Shown here: in pieces, positions 25,230-34,561 of the stretch | Layout of the letters: every line of letters begins with the position of its first letter | Numbering within the stretch: the stretch's first letter is position 1 | Assembly: GCA_964398915.1 (NCBI GenBank) | Contig: CAYNOR010000001.1 | Location: 1-64,000, forward strand | Length of the DNA stretch: 64,000 bases | Reading direction: 5' to 3' | Origin: Tichowtungia sp964398915 | GTDB lineage: Bacteria > Verrucomicrobiota > Kiritimatiellia > Kiritimatiellales > Tichowtungiaceae | Program-made: the position numbers and the translations under genes | Notes under the pieces: generated by a model | The model's database searches: none | The model's input: only the letters and a program-made list of their open reading frames with translations | Told to the model about the DNA's origin: nothing

Positions 25230-26084
25230 TCAATCGTGAAAAGGCAGAATATCGCCGAGGCTGGACGAGCCGGTCACCGCCATCAGCAGACGATCGACGC
25301 CCAGAGCGCAACCGCCGGAAGCCGGCATTCTTCCCAGACATTGGATAAATTCTTCATCAATCGGATAAACCACCTTGCCAAGCATTTTTCGCCGTGCGCC
25401 CCACTTTTCAAAACGGATACGCTGTTCGACCGGATCGGTCAATTCACTGTATGCATTGGCGATTTCAATACCACCGAGATAAAGCTCCCAGCGCTCGGCA
25501 ACCTGCGGATTATCCGGCTTAAGCCGTGCTAAGGCACAGCATTCGGACGGATAGTCTTTCAGAACCACCGGAACATCTTTCGGAAGCGCCGGCTCAATTT
25601 TTTCGACCATATCGAAATCAAAGCGGTCCGCATCAAAATTTTTAACAGGGTTCCATCCGGCAACCCGTTCGTAAACCTCCTCAACCGTCCAGATCAACCA
25701 GGGGTTGGAGGGTTTGCTGCCATTCCAAACATTGGAAACAAGCGCCTGTGTATTGGCGAGCATGGCATTGTAATCACCGCCCGCGCGGTACCATTCGAGC
25801 ATCGTATACTCAGGATGATGCCTGTCGCCACGTTCACCCTGCCGGAAACACTTGCCGATTTCAAAGATTTTTTCCGCGCCCTGCGCCAATAGTTTTTTAT
25901 GATAAAGCTCAGGCGAAGTACGCAACCAGCGTGTGCCGGACGGTTCAGCGTCAATATGCAGCTCCATACACGGGGTTTTCATCCGAATCGGAGTTTCGAC
26001 TTCAATAAACCCCTCAGAATGAAAAAACGCCCGGATGCGTTGCATCAGGGCGTCGCGCGCTTTCAGTTTTTCCATCGAGGTCAT
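25230..26084 (-). CDS. epmA: EF-P lysine lysyltransferase (GenX/PoxA type)
   Basis: A stand-alone class II lysyl-tRNA-synthetase catalytic core that attaches (R)-beta-lysine to EF-P instead of charging tRNA. The 284-residue protein lacks the anticodon-binding domain. Class II motifs are visible: motif 2 in GKCFRQGERGDRHHPEYTML and motif 3 in GGCALGVDRLLMAV. Its ATG overlaps the efp stop codon (TAATG), giving direct translational coupling to its substrate. EpmB, the lysine 2,3-aminomutase that supplies beta-lysine, is not in the window. A perfect dispersed palindrome lies at 25723-25737. Confidence 0.93.
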   Translation of the reverse strand: MTSMEKLKARDALMQRIRAFFHSEGFIEVETPIRMKTPCMELHIDAEPSGTRWLRTSPELYHKKLLAQGAEKIFEIGKCFRQGERGDRHHPEYTMLEWYRAGGDYNAMLANTQALVSNVWNGSKPSNPWLIWTVEEVYERVAGWNPVKNFDADRFDFDMVEKIEPALPKDVPVVLKDYPSECCALARLKPDNPQVAERWELYLGGIEIANAYSELTDPVEQRIRFEKWGARRKMLGKVVYPIDEEFIQCLGRMPASGGCALGVDRLLMAVTGSSSLGDILPFHD

Positions 26085-26653
26085 TATTTTTTGGAAACGC
26101 GGTCGCAATATTCGCCGGTACGGGTATCGATACGAACGAGATCCCCTTCGTTAATGAAAAGCGGGACGTGAATTTCGTAGCCGTTGTCAATCCGGGCCGG
26201 CTTCTGTACGTTGCTGCTGGCCGTATTACCGCGTGCACCCGGTTCAGTCGACGTGATAATTTTTTCGATAAAGTTCGGCAGCGTGATGTCGAGCGCTTTT
26301 TCTTTATGAAACAGGATTTCGACTTCCATTTCTTCAACGACAAAATACTGATTATTGCCAAGCTGTTCAGCCGTTAAGTGGATTTCTTCAAAGCTTTCAT
26401 TGTCGGAAAAGACGAAATCATTGCCGTTATGATAGGAAAAGGTGAACTTGCGGGATTCGAGCTGTGCGCGATCGACCTTATCACCCGAGCGATAGCTTTT
26501 TTCAAAGGTACTGCCGGTGGAAAGGTTTTTGAGTTTGCAACGGTAGATAGCCTGCCCCTTGCCCGGCTTTGAAAACTGAAAGTCCGTAATGAGGCACGGC
26601 TGTCCCTCAAGTTCTATTTTCAGTCCTTTTTTAAGTTCAGATACGTCGTACAT
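26084..26653 (-). CDS. efp: Elongation factor P
   Basis: EF-P rescues ribosomes stalled at polyproline by entering the E site. The 189-residue protein has three beta-barrel domains. The tip loop reads SKPGKGQA with Lys32 at the position of E. coli Lys34, the residue modified by EpmA. The C-terminal VPLFINEGDLVRIDTRTGEY is diagnostic. The ATG at 26653 has AGGAG-like sequence upstream; an open extension of 40 codons has no family match. It is followed by epmA with a TAATG overlap, so factor and modifying enzyme are made together. Confidence 0.97.
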   Translation of the reverse strand: MYDVSELKKGLKIELEGQPCLITDFQFSKPGKGQAIYRCKLKNLSTGSTFEKSYRSGDKVDRAQLESRKFTFSYHNGNDFVFSDNESFEEIHLTAEQLGNNQYFVVEEMEVEILFHKEKALDITLPNFIEKIITSTEPGARGNTASSNVQKPARIDNGYEIHVPLFINEGDLVRIDTRTGEYCDRVSKK

Positions 26654-26904
26654 ACTCTCACTCCTTGGAAAATTTAAGCGGCGGATTATGCACACAACGG
26701 CATAAAAGAAAAGGGATTTTTGTCGCCAAACCATCTCAGGTCGCCCCATTTTCCATTGCAGTTGAGCGTCCACAGCACCAGAAAGGCTTCATCGATTCCC
26801 GGATTCCGGAACTGACATATGCCCCTTGATACACACCCGGACCGCTCCTTTTTAAAACTCCGCGGTCTTTTTCGAGTATCCGAAAAACCGGCGCTGCTTC
26901 GGAT

Positions 26905-27468
26905 TTACATCTCCAGAAAGTTCTGGAGGAGCTGTTTGCCGCACTGGGTCAGGATCGATTCAGGATGAAACTGGACTCCGTGCACAGGAAACTGAGTATG
27001 CATCAATCCCATAATTTCACCTTCAGCGGTTTCCGCAGTGATTTTCAGACAGGCCGGCAGGCTTTCGCGCTCGACCAGCAGGGAGTGATAGCGCGTAGCA
27101 TCAAACGGGCTGGGCAACCCCTTAAACACACTTTCACCACGGTGCAGAATCGGCGAGGTCTTCCCGTGCATAAGCCGTCCGGCGCGAACCACTTTGCCGC
27201 CAAACACATCACCGATCGCCTGATGGCCGAGGCAAACGCCAAGCAGTGGAACGCGTGAACCGAATTCACGAATAATCTCACAGGAAACGCCCGCTTCTCT
27301 CGGTGAACACGGCCCGGGGCTGACCAGAACTTTTTCCGGCTTCAACGCAACCGCCTTTTTGACTGTAATCTCGTCATTGCGGAAAATCTTCATCTCCGCG
27401 CCCAGTTCGCCCAGATACTGCACGAGGTTGTAGGTAAAGGAATCGTAGTTATCAATCACCAGAATCAT
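26905..27468 (-). CDS. trpG: Anthranilate synthase component II / PabA-type glutamine amidotransferase
   Basis: Class I glutamine amidotransferase that supplies ammonia to TrpE for anthranilate (or to PabB for aminodeoxychorismate). The 187-residue protein shows IDNYDSFTYNLVQYL, the oxyanion strand SPGPCSPREAG, the nucleophile in GVCLGHQAIG and the His/Glu of VQFHPESI. It lies 144 bases downstream of trpE on the same strand. Because no trpD, trpC or pab gene is adjacent, it may serve both pathways, as in several bacteria. Confidence 0.92.
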   Translation of the reverse strand: MILVIDNYDSFTYNLVQYLGELGAEMKIFRNDEITVKKAVALKPEKVLVSPGPCSPREAGVSCEIIREFGSRVPLLGVCLGHQAIGDVFGGKVVRAGRLMHGKTSPILHRGESVFKGLPSPFDATRYHSLLVERESLPACLKITAETAEGEIMGLMHTQFPVHGVQFHPESILTQCGKQLLQNFLEM

Positions 27469-27504
27469 AATTTGTAATCCGTAATGAGTAATTCACAATA
27501 AATA

Positions 27505-27600
27505 CCCAACAAAATCATTTTCGACAAAATCATGGAGAAATTCACCCGCCCCATCGAATCCGACTGTTGAAAAATAATTTTGTCGTTCATGATTTTGTAA
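27505..27600. repeat. Inverted repeat of ACAAAATCAT units between trpE and trpG
   Basis: ACAAAATCATG at 27524-27534 is exactly complementary to CATGATTTTGT at 27588-27598, and related units (ACAAAATCATTTT upstream, AATAATTTTGTCG inside) give nested pairing. The structure fills most of the 144-base trpE-trpG space. A transcript could fold here and tune trpG expression, but I see no leader peptide or Trp codons, so attenuation is not supported. The element looks like a dispersed extragenic repeat. Confidence 0.6.
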
Positions 27601-27612
27601 ACATTTCTTATT

Positions 27613-29166
27613 TCAAGCTTCCCGCCGCAGCGAATCTGCCGGAGACATGACAAGTTTCTGCCTTGCGGCAGCGTAGTGCTTGGCCAGTGCGAGTGCCTTA
27701 AGAACCGCGCCGGCTTTATTGCGGGTTTCCTGATATTCGGTGTCCGGAACCGAATCGGCCACGATGCCGCCGCCAGCCTGCACATACGCTTTATTCTTGT
27801 CCAGCACGACAGTGCGGATGGTGATGCAGGAGTCGAGGTTTCCGTCGAAGCTGAAATAGCCGACGGCTCCGGCATACGGGCCGCGCTTGGTTTTTTCAAG
27901 CTCGGCAATGATTTCCATCGCACGGATTTTGGGCGCGCCGCTGACGGTTCCGGCAGGAAACGTAGCCCGCATGACGTCGTACACATCATGGCCCGGCGAC
28001 AGCGTTCCGGTCACATCCGATACGATATGCATGACGTGGCTGTAGCGCTCAATCACCATCTGCTCCGGCACACGCACACTCTTAAACTCACAAACACGGC
28101 CCACATCGTTACGGCCAAGATCAACCAGCATGACATGTTCGGCGAGCTCCTTGGCATCGGCCAGCAGTTCCTTTTCAAGTTCCAAGTCCTGGACCCCGGT
28201 CTTGCCGCGCGGACGGGTTCCGGCGATTGGACGAAGCTCCACTCGACGATCTTCACAACGCACATGCACTTCCGGCGACGAGCCGACCAGCGCACTTTCG
28301 CCGAGGTCGAGACAAAACATATAGGGTGAAGGATTGATAGCGCGTAATGCGCGATAAACGTCCAGAGAATCCGCAGTATTTTCGACTTCAAACCGCTGAG
28401 AAAGCACAACCTGAATAATGTCGCCGGCACAAATGTATTCTTTGGCCTTTTCGATCATTGAGCGGTATTCCGGCACCGTCATATTGGACTCTGGAATCAC
28501 CTGCTCCACGTCGAGATGCGCATCAATCAGCACCCGCTTTACCGGCTTCATAAGTGCAGCGCAAAGCTCATCGATTTCCGCCAGCGCAGCATCATACGCC
28601 TTATCCGCATCCCCATCGACAAAAGCGTTCGCAACCACTTTCATGGTATGATTCACCCGGTCGAAAATAATGAAGGCATTCGTAATCATCATCACCATAT
28701 CCGGATTACCGATAATATCTTTTTTGATCACCGGAACACGCGGCTCAAAAACAGAAACCATGTCGTAACCGAGGAATCCGACCGCACCGCCAGTAAAACG
28801 CGGCAACGCCGGGTCGCGCACCGGTTGATAACGGCTCATATACCCCTTGAGCACACCGAGCGGATCAGCGTCTGTTATCTTGTTCGTCGCAGCATCTTCG
28901 GTGATTTCAGTGACAGTCCCATAAGCGCGCAGGATAGCCCGCGGGTTCCCGCCAATGAAGGAATAACGTCCAATATGCTCCCCGCCCTCAACGCTCTCCA
29001 GCATCCAGGTGTGTGAAGCATGATCTTTTTCCCGGAGGAATTGCCGCACCCGTTCATAGGCGGAAACCGGAGTCTCCTGGTCGGCTAAAATTTCCTTCCA
29101 GACCGGAATCAGATTTCCCTGCTTCGCCTTTTCAAAAAAAACATCTCTACTCGGTTGCACATTCAT
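27613..29166 (-). CDS. trpE: Anthranilate synthase component I
   Basis: Converts chorismate and ammonia to anthranilate, the first step of tryptophan synthesis. It has 517 residues. The feedback-inhibition motif LLES appears as WMLESVEGGE near residue 54, and the catalytic region includes SPYMFCLDLG, ELRPIAGTRPRG, LVDLGRNDVGRV and TFPAGTVSGAPKIRA. These fit TrpE better than PabB because of the N-terminal inhibitor site. The partner amidotransferase trpG follows after a 144-base space that holds an inverted repeat. The start MNVQPS is the only one giving a full N-terminus. Confidence 0.93.
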   Translation of the reverse strand: MNVQPSRDVFFEKAKQGNLIPVWKEILADQETPVSAYERVRQFLREKDHASHTWMLESVEGGEHIGRYSFIGGNPRAILRAYGTVTEITEDAATNKITDADPLGVLKGYMSRYQPVRDPALPRFTGGAVGFLGYDMVSVFEPRVPVIKKDIIGNPDMVMMITNAFIIFDRVNHTMKVVANAFVDGDADKAYDAALAEIDELCAALMKPVKRVLIDAHLDVEQVIPESNMTVPEYRSMIEKAKEYICAGDIIQVVLSQRFEVENTADSLDVYRALRAINPSPYMFCLDLGESALVGSSPEVHVRCEDRRVELRPIAGTRPRGKTGVQDLELEKELLADAKELAEHVMLVDLGRNDVGRVCEFKSVRVPEQMVIERYSHVMHIVSDVTGTLSPGHDVYDVMRATFPAGTVSGAPKIRAMEIIAELEKTKRGPYAGAVGYFSFDGNLDSCITIRTVVLDKNKAYVQAGGGIVADSVPDTEYQETRNKAGAVLKALALAKHYAAARQKLVMSPADSLRREA

Positions 29167-29231
29167 GGTTTACCTGTATTAAAGCGCTTTTGTACCTGCA
29201 ACCGGCATCCAGCGCAAGTTCCGCCGCCGGG

Positions 29232-30308
29232 TTATTTAAAAAGATCCAGCGCTTGAGTACAGGTGGCAGCAATGGGAAGCCGATCGGTGAGCCTGGAAAA
29301 CTCAAAGAGTTTCCGAACCTTGGAACCGGCGTGAAGCAGCACTGCTTTTTGAACCCGTTTACTGACCTCAAGAAGCGCTCCGATCTCGAGACTGCTGAGC
29401 CATTCCACATTACGCAAATCGAAAAGCAGCTTTGACTCCATGTCAAACTTCTCAACAAAGGCTTCGGCTTCAGCCGGAGTTTCCAACCTTTGGAACTCGT
29501 AGTAAGTCGCTCCGTGCGATGCCGTCGACGGATCAACTGATGCCGGGATATTCCGGCCCAGCCGCAACGTCAGTGTCAGCCAAACCGCACGAAACAGAAA
29601 AGCGATGTTGGTGACATAGCGTTTCGTCAGCCGTTTTGGGTCAGTTCCCCAGCGCCAGAGCCATTCACAATGAATTTTCTGAGTCCAAACCGGAGCGCGA
29701 TGCTGTACCCCGGCAATAAAATCGAGCGTTCCTCCAATACCGATCGCGACCGGAACATTCCATGTTTTGACGTGCATGCGGTTGAATTTATCCTGCTTCG
29801 GCGCGCCAAAGGCAGTGAAAAGAATATCCGGTTCAGCTTCGGCAAGGCGGCGCAGAATTTCGGCGTGATCCATTTTGTCGAGCGGCGCATACGGCGGAGA
29901 CCAGGCGCCGGCAACTTTTAAATCCGGATGGCGCTTCGTAAGCACGTCCATCGCCTTGGCGGCAACTCCCTCGGCGGCTCCGAGGCCGTAAATACTGATT
30001 TCCTCTTTTTCCGCGCGGGCGGCCAGCATCGGTGTAATATCACTGCCCGTCACCCGCCCTTTCAGCGGCGGGCCGAAAAGCGGCGCAAATTTAACCGGCG
30101 GGAATCCGTCGGCGATCACCAGATCGGCTTCCCGCAATACATTACGCAATCCAACATCGGTTTGCGCCTGAACGATAAAATCGAGATTGGCCGTAGCAAT
30201 ATAACCAGGCTTGCCGGAGCGGACTCGATCTACCGTCCACTGAATGGCTTCCTCGAACGTGACGTTATGAAACGGAACCCCGAACAGAACCAATGGTATG
30301 TTTTGCAT
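29232..30308 (-). CDS. WecG/TagA/CpsF glycosyltransferase fused to a STAS-like domain
   Basis: The first 245 residues form a GT26 (WecG/TagA/CpsF) enzyme, the family that adds N-acetylmannosaminuronate, ManNAc or glucose to undecaprenyl-PP-linked sugars. It has TANLDFIVQAQTD, ADGFPPVKFA, the conserved FGAPKQDKFN and GIGGTLDFIAG. A membrane-proximal helix (about 235-255) is followed by about 90 residues that look like a STAS/anti-sigma-antagonist domain, with DLRNVEWLSSLEIGALLEVS in place of the usual strand and Ser-containing helix, then LFEFSRLTDRLP. Such a fusion is unusual. Two copies of the dispersed palindrome lie in the C-terminal part (29311-29325 and 29481-29495). No other polysaccharide genes are adjacent, and the acceptor is unknown. 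Confidence 0.8.
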   Translation of the reverse strand: MQNIPLVLFGVPFHNVTFEEAIQWTVDRVRSGKPGYIATANLDFIVQAQTDVGLRNVLREADLVIADGFPPVKFAPLFGPPLKGRVTGSDITPMLAARAEKEEISIYGLGAAEGVAAKAMDVLTKRHPDLKVAGAWSPPYAPLDKMDHAEILRRLAEAEPDILFTAFGAPKQDKFNRMHVKTWNVPVAIGIGGTLDFIAGVQHRAPVWTQKIHCEWLWRWGTDPKRLTKRYVTNIAFLFRAVWLTLTLRLGRNIPASVDPSTASHGATYYEFQRLETPAEAEAFVEKFDMESKLLFDLRNVEWLSSLEIGALLEVSKRVQKAVLLHAGSKVRKLFEFSRLTDRLPIAATCTQALDLFK

Positions 30309-30473
30309 CTTTTGAGGTTAAATAATCGCCGCGAGCCTTTCAAGCCCCGTGAGTCAGTACCTCGGAAGAAGTAAGATGATTATGTTTTATGTAAAACGAA
30401 AGACAGACGAAAAAAAACCTCTACAAGCGACGGGTTTTATATAGATTCAGAAGAATCCAACTAGAGATGCCCC

Positions 30474-31820
30474 ATGCCCTTACTTTCCATTCTTCTGATT
30501 GCACTCGGTCTGGCGATGGACGCCTTTGCGGTTTCCATCACCAGCGGCATTACCATCAAGAACCTTAAGGCCCGCCATGCCCTGCTCGTCGGCGCGGCTT
30601 TCGGTATTTTTCAGGCGGTTATGCCGGTGCTCGGCTGGGTCATCGGTCGATGGGCTTACCGTTTTATTTCAACCGTCGATTACTGGATTGCGTTCGGCCT
30701 GCTCCTTTTTGTCGGCGGACATATGATTATCCAGGCGATGCAACCGGAGGATGCAGAGGATGGTCCGAAAAACCCGTTGCATCTGCCCACCTTACTGACG
30801 CTCGCTTTCGCCACCAGTATTGATGCCTTCGCGATCGGCATCAGCCTTTCCATGCTGCGCGTCTCGATTCTTCAGCCGGTTCTGATCATCGGACTCGTCA
30901 CCTTTGCACTCTCCTTTACCGGGGTTTACTTCGGACGTCTTTTCGGCCACCTGAACGAAAAGAAAATGGAGGTTTTCGGCGGGCTGGTGCTGATCGGCCT
31001 TGGAACCAAAATGCTGATTGAGCATCTGATTGAAAACCACGAAATGTTCGAAAGCTCACAAACTGTCTGGTTCGCCTTCGGCCTGACGCTGGCCGCCGGA
31101 CTGGCCACCGGCATCGGCAGCCTGCTGGCACTTTTCACGCGGCGATCCGGCGCGCGGCGTTTTTCGTTCTTTCTCGGCGTATCCACCGGATTGCTGCTCT
31201 GGATCGCCTTCCGGCAGATGATGCCGCTTGCCGAAACAGGTCTCGGAAGTTCCCTGCCTGCCGTCGCGGCCTTTTTCGGCGGATTTTTAATCACCGCGCT
31301 GATCGACAAACTGGTTCCAGACTTTGGAAACCCGCACGAGCCATACCTCATTGAAGATTTAAAGGAAAACCCCGTCTTCCGCCGTACCGGCATGCCTGCC
31401 GCGCTGGCCATTGCCGCACACAGTTTCCCGGAAGGTCTCGCCATCTTCATCGTAGCGCTGCACGCACCGGCTCCGGTTGCCGTCGGCGCAGCGGTTGCGC
31501 TGGCGCTACACAACATTCCGGAAGGCATTGCGACCGCACGGCCGATGTATCATGCCACGGGAAGCCGCACCAAAGCGTGCGGATTTTCATCGCTCACCGG
31601 ACTGGCCGAACCGCTTGGCGCGCTGATTGGCTACACCCTGCTCTACCGCTTCATGAGCGGCGCGGCGCTCGATCTGCTCACCGCCGCCGCCGCCGGCATC
31701 ATGGTTTTCATCGCGCTCGACGGCCTGCTGCCCGCCGCACGGGTCTACGGCAAATACCACCACGCCATTTACGGCGTCGTCACCGGCATGCTCCTTGCGG
31801 CTTTGTCCGGACCACTGTAG
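30474..31820 (+). CDS. MntP-type Mn exporter fused to a ZIP (ZupT-like) metal transporter
   Basis: A 448-residue membrane protein made of two families. Residues 1-190 match MntP, the manganese efflux pump, with the paired acidic motifs LGLAMDAFAVSI and FATSIDAFAIGIS and six helices. Residues about 197-448 match ZIP transporters of the ZupT type, with the metal-site motifs AAHSFPEGLAIF and LHNIPEGIA in adjacent helices. No frameshift or stop separates them and the linker is only about ten residues, so this is a true fusion. MntP normally exports, while ZIP proteins normally import divalent metals; how the halves cooperate is unknown. No manganese riboswitch is visible in the 165 bases upstream. 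Confidence 0.85.
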   Translation: MPLLSILLIALGLAMDAFAVSITSGITIKNLKARHALLVGAAFGIFQAVMPVLGWVIGRWAYRFISTVDYWIAFGLLLFVGGHMIIQAMQPEDAEDGPKNPLHLPTLLTLAFATSIDAFAIGISLSMLRVSILQPVLIIGLVTFALSFTGVYFGRLFGHLNEKKMEVFGGLVLIGLGTKMLIEHLIENHEMFESSQTVWFAFGLTLAAGLATGIGSLLALFTRRSGARRFSFFLGVSTGLLLWIAFRQMMPLAETGLGSSLPAVAAFFGGFLITALIDKLVPDFGNPHEPYLIEDLKENPVFRRTGMPAALAIAAHSFPEGLAIFIVALHAPAPVAVGAAVALALHNIPEGIATARPMYHATGSRTKACGFSSLTGLAEPLGALIGYTLLYRFMSGAALDLLTAAAAGIMVFIALDGLLPAARVYGKYHHAIYGVVTGMLLAALSGPL

Positions 31821-31892
31821 ATAAAGTCCCGCATCCAGATTCGAGTTTTTTTTCCAGACATTGGAATCCTGCTTTGTTAGTTTGTGCGGGCT

Positions 31893-34382
31893 ATGGCAGA
31901 AAAAACCACACCGATGATGGATCAGTACCGGCGCATCCGCCGCGAACTGCCGGAGAATACCCTTCTCTTTTTCCGCCTCGGCGATTTCTATGAAATGTTC
32001 ATGGAAGATGCCAATGAAGCGGCGCGCATTCTCGATATCACGCTGACAAAACGTCATGATGTGCCCATGTGCGGCGTACCGTACCACGCGGCCGAAGGGT
32101 ATCTGGCCCAGCTGATCGCAGCGGGTAAAAAGGTTGCCATCTGCGAACAGGTTGAAGACCCCGCCGCCGCCAAAGGCATTGTGAAACGCGAAATTACCCG
32201 GGTGGTAACACCCGGCACCGTGCTGGATGAAACATCGCTCGACCGAACGAAAAATAACTACCTCGCAAGCCTTGTCCGTGAAAACGGCCGCTTCGGTCTG
32301 GCGATGCTGGATCTTTCGACCGGCGCATTCTGGATTGAGGAGTCCTCCAGTGCGGGAGCACTCTCCGGCAATCTGGCCCGCTACGCGCCACAGGAGTGTA
32401 TCGTCGCCGAGTCCGCCGCAAACGATGCAGAAATTCTGGCGGTCATGGGCCGCACGCTCAAGACGATCGGCGAGGACTGGACGTTTGAGGCCAAAAATGC
32501 CGAAGAAGTTCTGCTTCGCCATTTCAAAGTGCATTCACTGAAAGGCTTCGGCTGTGAAAATTCGCCGCTCGGACTGCGTGCCGCAGGCGCGATGCTGTAT
32601 TATGTAAATACCGGACTGCGCCGTAATCTCGCCCACGTCCGGCGCATTCAGGTGAAGAATCCGGACGATTACCTGTTGCTCGATGAAACGACCATCATGA
32701 ATCTGGAGCTGATTGCTCCGCTTAATCCGGCCCGGCAGGGTCCGAAATCGACACTGCTTTCCGTACTGGACACAACCCGTACAGCGATGGGCGCGAGGAT
32801 GCTGCGCGACTGGATTGTCCGCCCGCTGCGCGACCTTTCTTCTATCAATGCGCGGCTCGACGCGGTTGAAGCGTTTACAATAAACCGCACACTGCTGGCC
32901 GAAGTGCGCGAACTGCTCGGCGGGATGCGCGATCTGGAGCGGATTATGTCGCGGCTCGGTTCCGGCAGCGGCAACGCGCGCGACCTGCGTGCTGTCGGTG
33001 AATCGCTCGATCAACTGCCGCAGCTCAAAAAACTGTTAACGTCCGGCGGGAGTTTCCAAACACTGGAAAAATCACTGACCGAACTTCCGGCCATTGGACA
33101 AATGATTCATGAGTCCATCGACGACGAACCCGCGGTCTCGACCAGAGACGGCGGGATGATTCGGCGCGGATTCTCGGCGGAACTGGATGAGCTGCGCGAC
33201 GCAGCCGGTACAGGCAAACAGTGGCTGGCAGAGTTTCAGACGGCAGAACAGGAGCGCACCGGCATTAAATCGCTTAAGGTCCGTTTCAATCAGGTGTTCG
33301 GATATTTTATCGAAATCACCAACAGTAATCTGTCGATGGTTCCGGAAACCTATACGCGCAAGCAGACGATGACGAATGCCGAGCGGTTCATCACGCCGGA
33401 GCTGAAAGAGTACGAAAATAAAATTCTCGGCGCCCAGGAGCGGGCGGTTGCACTGGAATTTGAACTGTTCGTTCAGCTCCGCGACGAGGTGGTGAAACAT
33501 ATCGATGAAATTCAGCGCAATGCCCGCGCCGTTGCCGAAGTCGATGTGCTGGCATCGTTCGCCGAAAATGCGTTGACCCGCCGCTATGTGCGCCCCGCTA
33601 TGAGCGAAGATGACGAGTTGATCATTCACGACGGGCGTCATGCCGTAGTCGAACAGATGCCGGATGCCGAGCGGTTTGTGCCGAATGATACGACACTCAA
33701 CTGTTCCGACCATCAGCTGATTGTCATTACTGGCCCGAATATGGCGGGTAAATCAACCTATATACGGCAAGTGGCGCTGATTACCATCATCGCGCATATT
33801 GGTTCGTTTGTTCCGGCTTCCGAGGCAAAGATCGGATTGGTTGATCGCGTGTTCACCCGGGTCGGTGCCAGCGACGATCTGGCGCGCGGACGCAGTACGT
33901 TCATGGTGGAAATGCAGGAAACGGCAAATATTCTGAACAATGCGACGCCGAAGAGTTTGATTGTCCTCGACGAAATCGGACGGGGAACCAGTACGTTCGA
34001 TGGAATCAGTATCGCCTGGTCGGTGGCGGAATTCCTCTGCACAAATCCTTCAGTCCGTGCCAAGACTCTTTTTGCAACACATTATCACGAGCTCACCGAT
34101 CTAAGCCTGACGATGCCGGGCGTACAGAATGCCAACGTACTGGTAAAAGAGCGCGGCGATCAGATTACCTTCCTGCGAAAAATCGTTCCCGGTGCGGCGG
34201 ATAAAAGCTACGGCATTCACGTTGCACGGCTGGCCGGACTGCCCGCCGCCGTGCTCGAACGGGCTAACGAAATTCTGCATAACCTTGAAGAAGGCGAGTT
34301 TGAAGCCGAAGGCATACCCAAACTGGCACAGCACCGCACACGCCGCAAAAAGATCTCCGATTCACAGATGAACCTTTTCTGA
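31893..34382 (+). CDS. mutS: DNA mismatch repair protein MutS
   Basis: Recognises mismatches and starts repair with MutL. It has 829 residues, the typical MutS1 length. The mismatch-binding motif FFRLGDFYEMF (Phe-x-Glu type) is near residue 30. Walker A is GPNMAGKSTYIRQ (about 613), Walker B LIVLDEIGRGTSTFDG (about 689) and the helix-turn region is THYHELTDL. ATG at 31893 is preferred over one three codons upstream. A palindrome copy lies just upstream at 31852-31866, and another is inside at 33054-33068 encoding FQTLE. mutL is not in the window. Confidence 0.97.
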   Translation: MAEKTTPMMDQYRRIRRELPENTLLFFRLGDFYEMFMEDANEAARILDITLTKRHDVPMCGVPYHAAEGYLAQLIAAGKKVAICEQVEDPAAAKGIVKREITRVVTPGTVLDETSLDRTKNNYLASLVRENGRFGLAMLDLSTGAFWIEESSSAGALSGNLARYAPQECIVAESAANDAEILAVMGRTLKTIGEDWTFEAKNAEEVLLRHFKVHSLKGFGCENSPLGLRAAGAMLYYVNTGLRRNLAHVRRIQVKNPDDYLLLDETTIMNLELIAPLNPARQGPKSTLLSVLDTTRTAMGARMLRDWIVRPLRDLSSINARLDAVEAFTINRTLLAEVRELLGGMRDLERIMSRLGSGSGNARDLRAVGESLDQLPQLKKLLTSGGSFQTLEKSLTELPAIGQMIHESIDDEPAVSTRDGGMIRRGFSAELDELRDAAGTGKQWLAEFQTAEQERTGIKSLKVRFNQVFGYFIEITNSNLSMVPETYTRKQTMTNAERFITPELKEYENKILGAQERAVALEFELFVQLRDEVVKHIDEIQRNARAVAEVDVLASFAENALTRRYVRPAMSEDDELIIHDGRHAVVEQMPDAERFVPNDTTLNCSDHQLIVITGPNMAGKSTYIRQVALITIIAHIGSFVPASEAKIGLVDRVFTRVGASDDLARGRSTFMVEMQETANILNNATPKSLIVLDEIGRGTSTFDGISIAWSVAEFLCTNPSVRAKTLFATHYHELTDLSLTMPGVQNANVLVKERGDQITFLRKIVPGAADKSYGIHVARLAGLPAAVLERANEILHNLEEGEFEAEGIPKLAQHRTRRKKISDSQMNLF

Positions 34383-34396
34383 GCGCCGTTGCGAGG

Positions 34397-34500
34397 CGCG
34401 GAATGATGGATCATTGGATTACGGCAACCTCGAAGTCTTTCCACTCCATCAATCCAACCATCCTTCATTCCACCAAGCCAATCCACTCTGATTCCTGCTT
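34397..34500. repeat. Degenerate ATCAATCCA/CCATCC-type repeat in mutS-downstream space
   Basis: The 179-base space after mutS is filled with short degenerate units such as CCATCAATCCAACCATCC and CCAAGCCAATCCACTC. Read on the minus strand they give strings of GGATTGATGGAGTGGA. There is no coding support; it looks like another extragenic repeat tract. Confidence 0.45.
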
Positions 34501-34561
34501 GTAAAAGTATCTTGCGCCGCTAAAATCCGACCTATTGTTTCAACAAGGGAGTTTTTGCGTT

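Noticed and set aside
30309..30473. Manganese (yybP-ykoY) riboswitch ahead of the MntP fusion
   Set aside because: I could not find the conserved internal-loop sequences or a following terminator stem.
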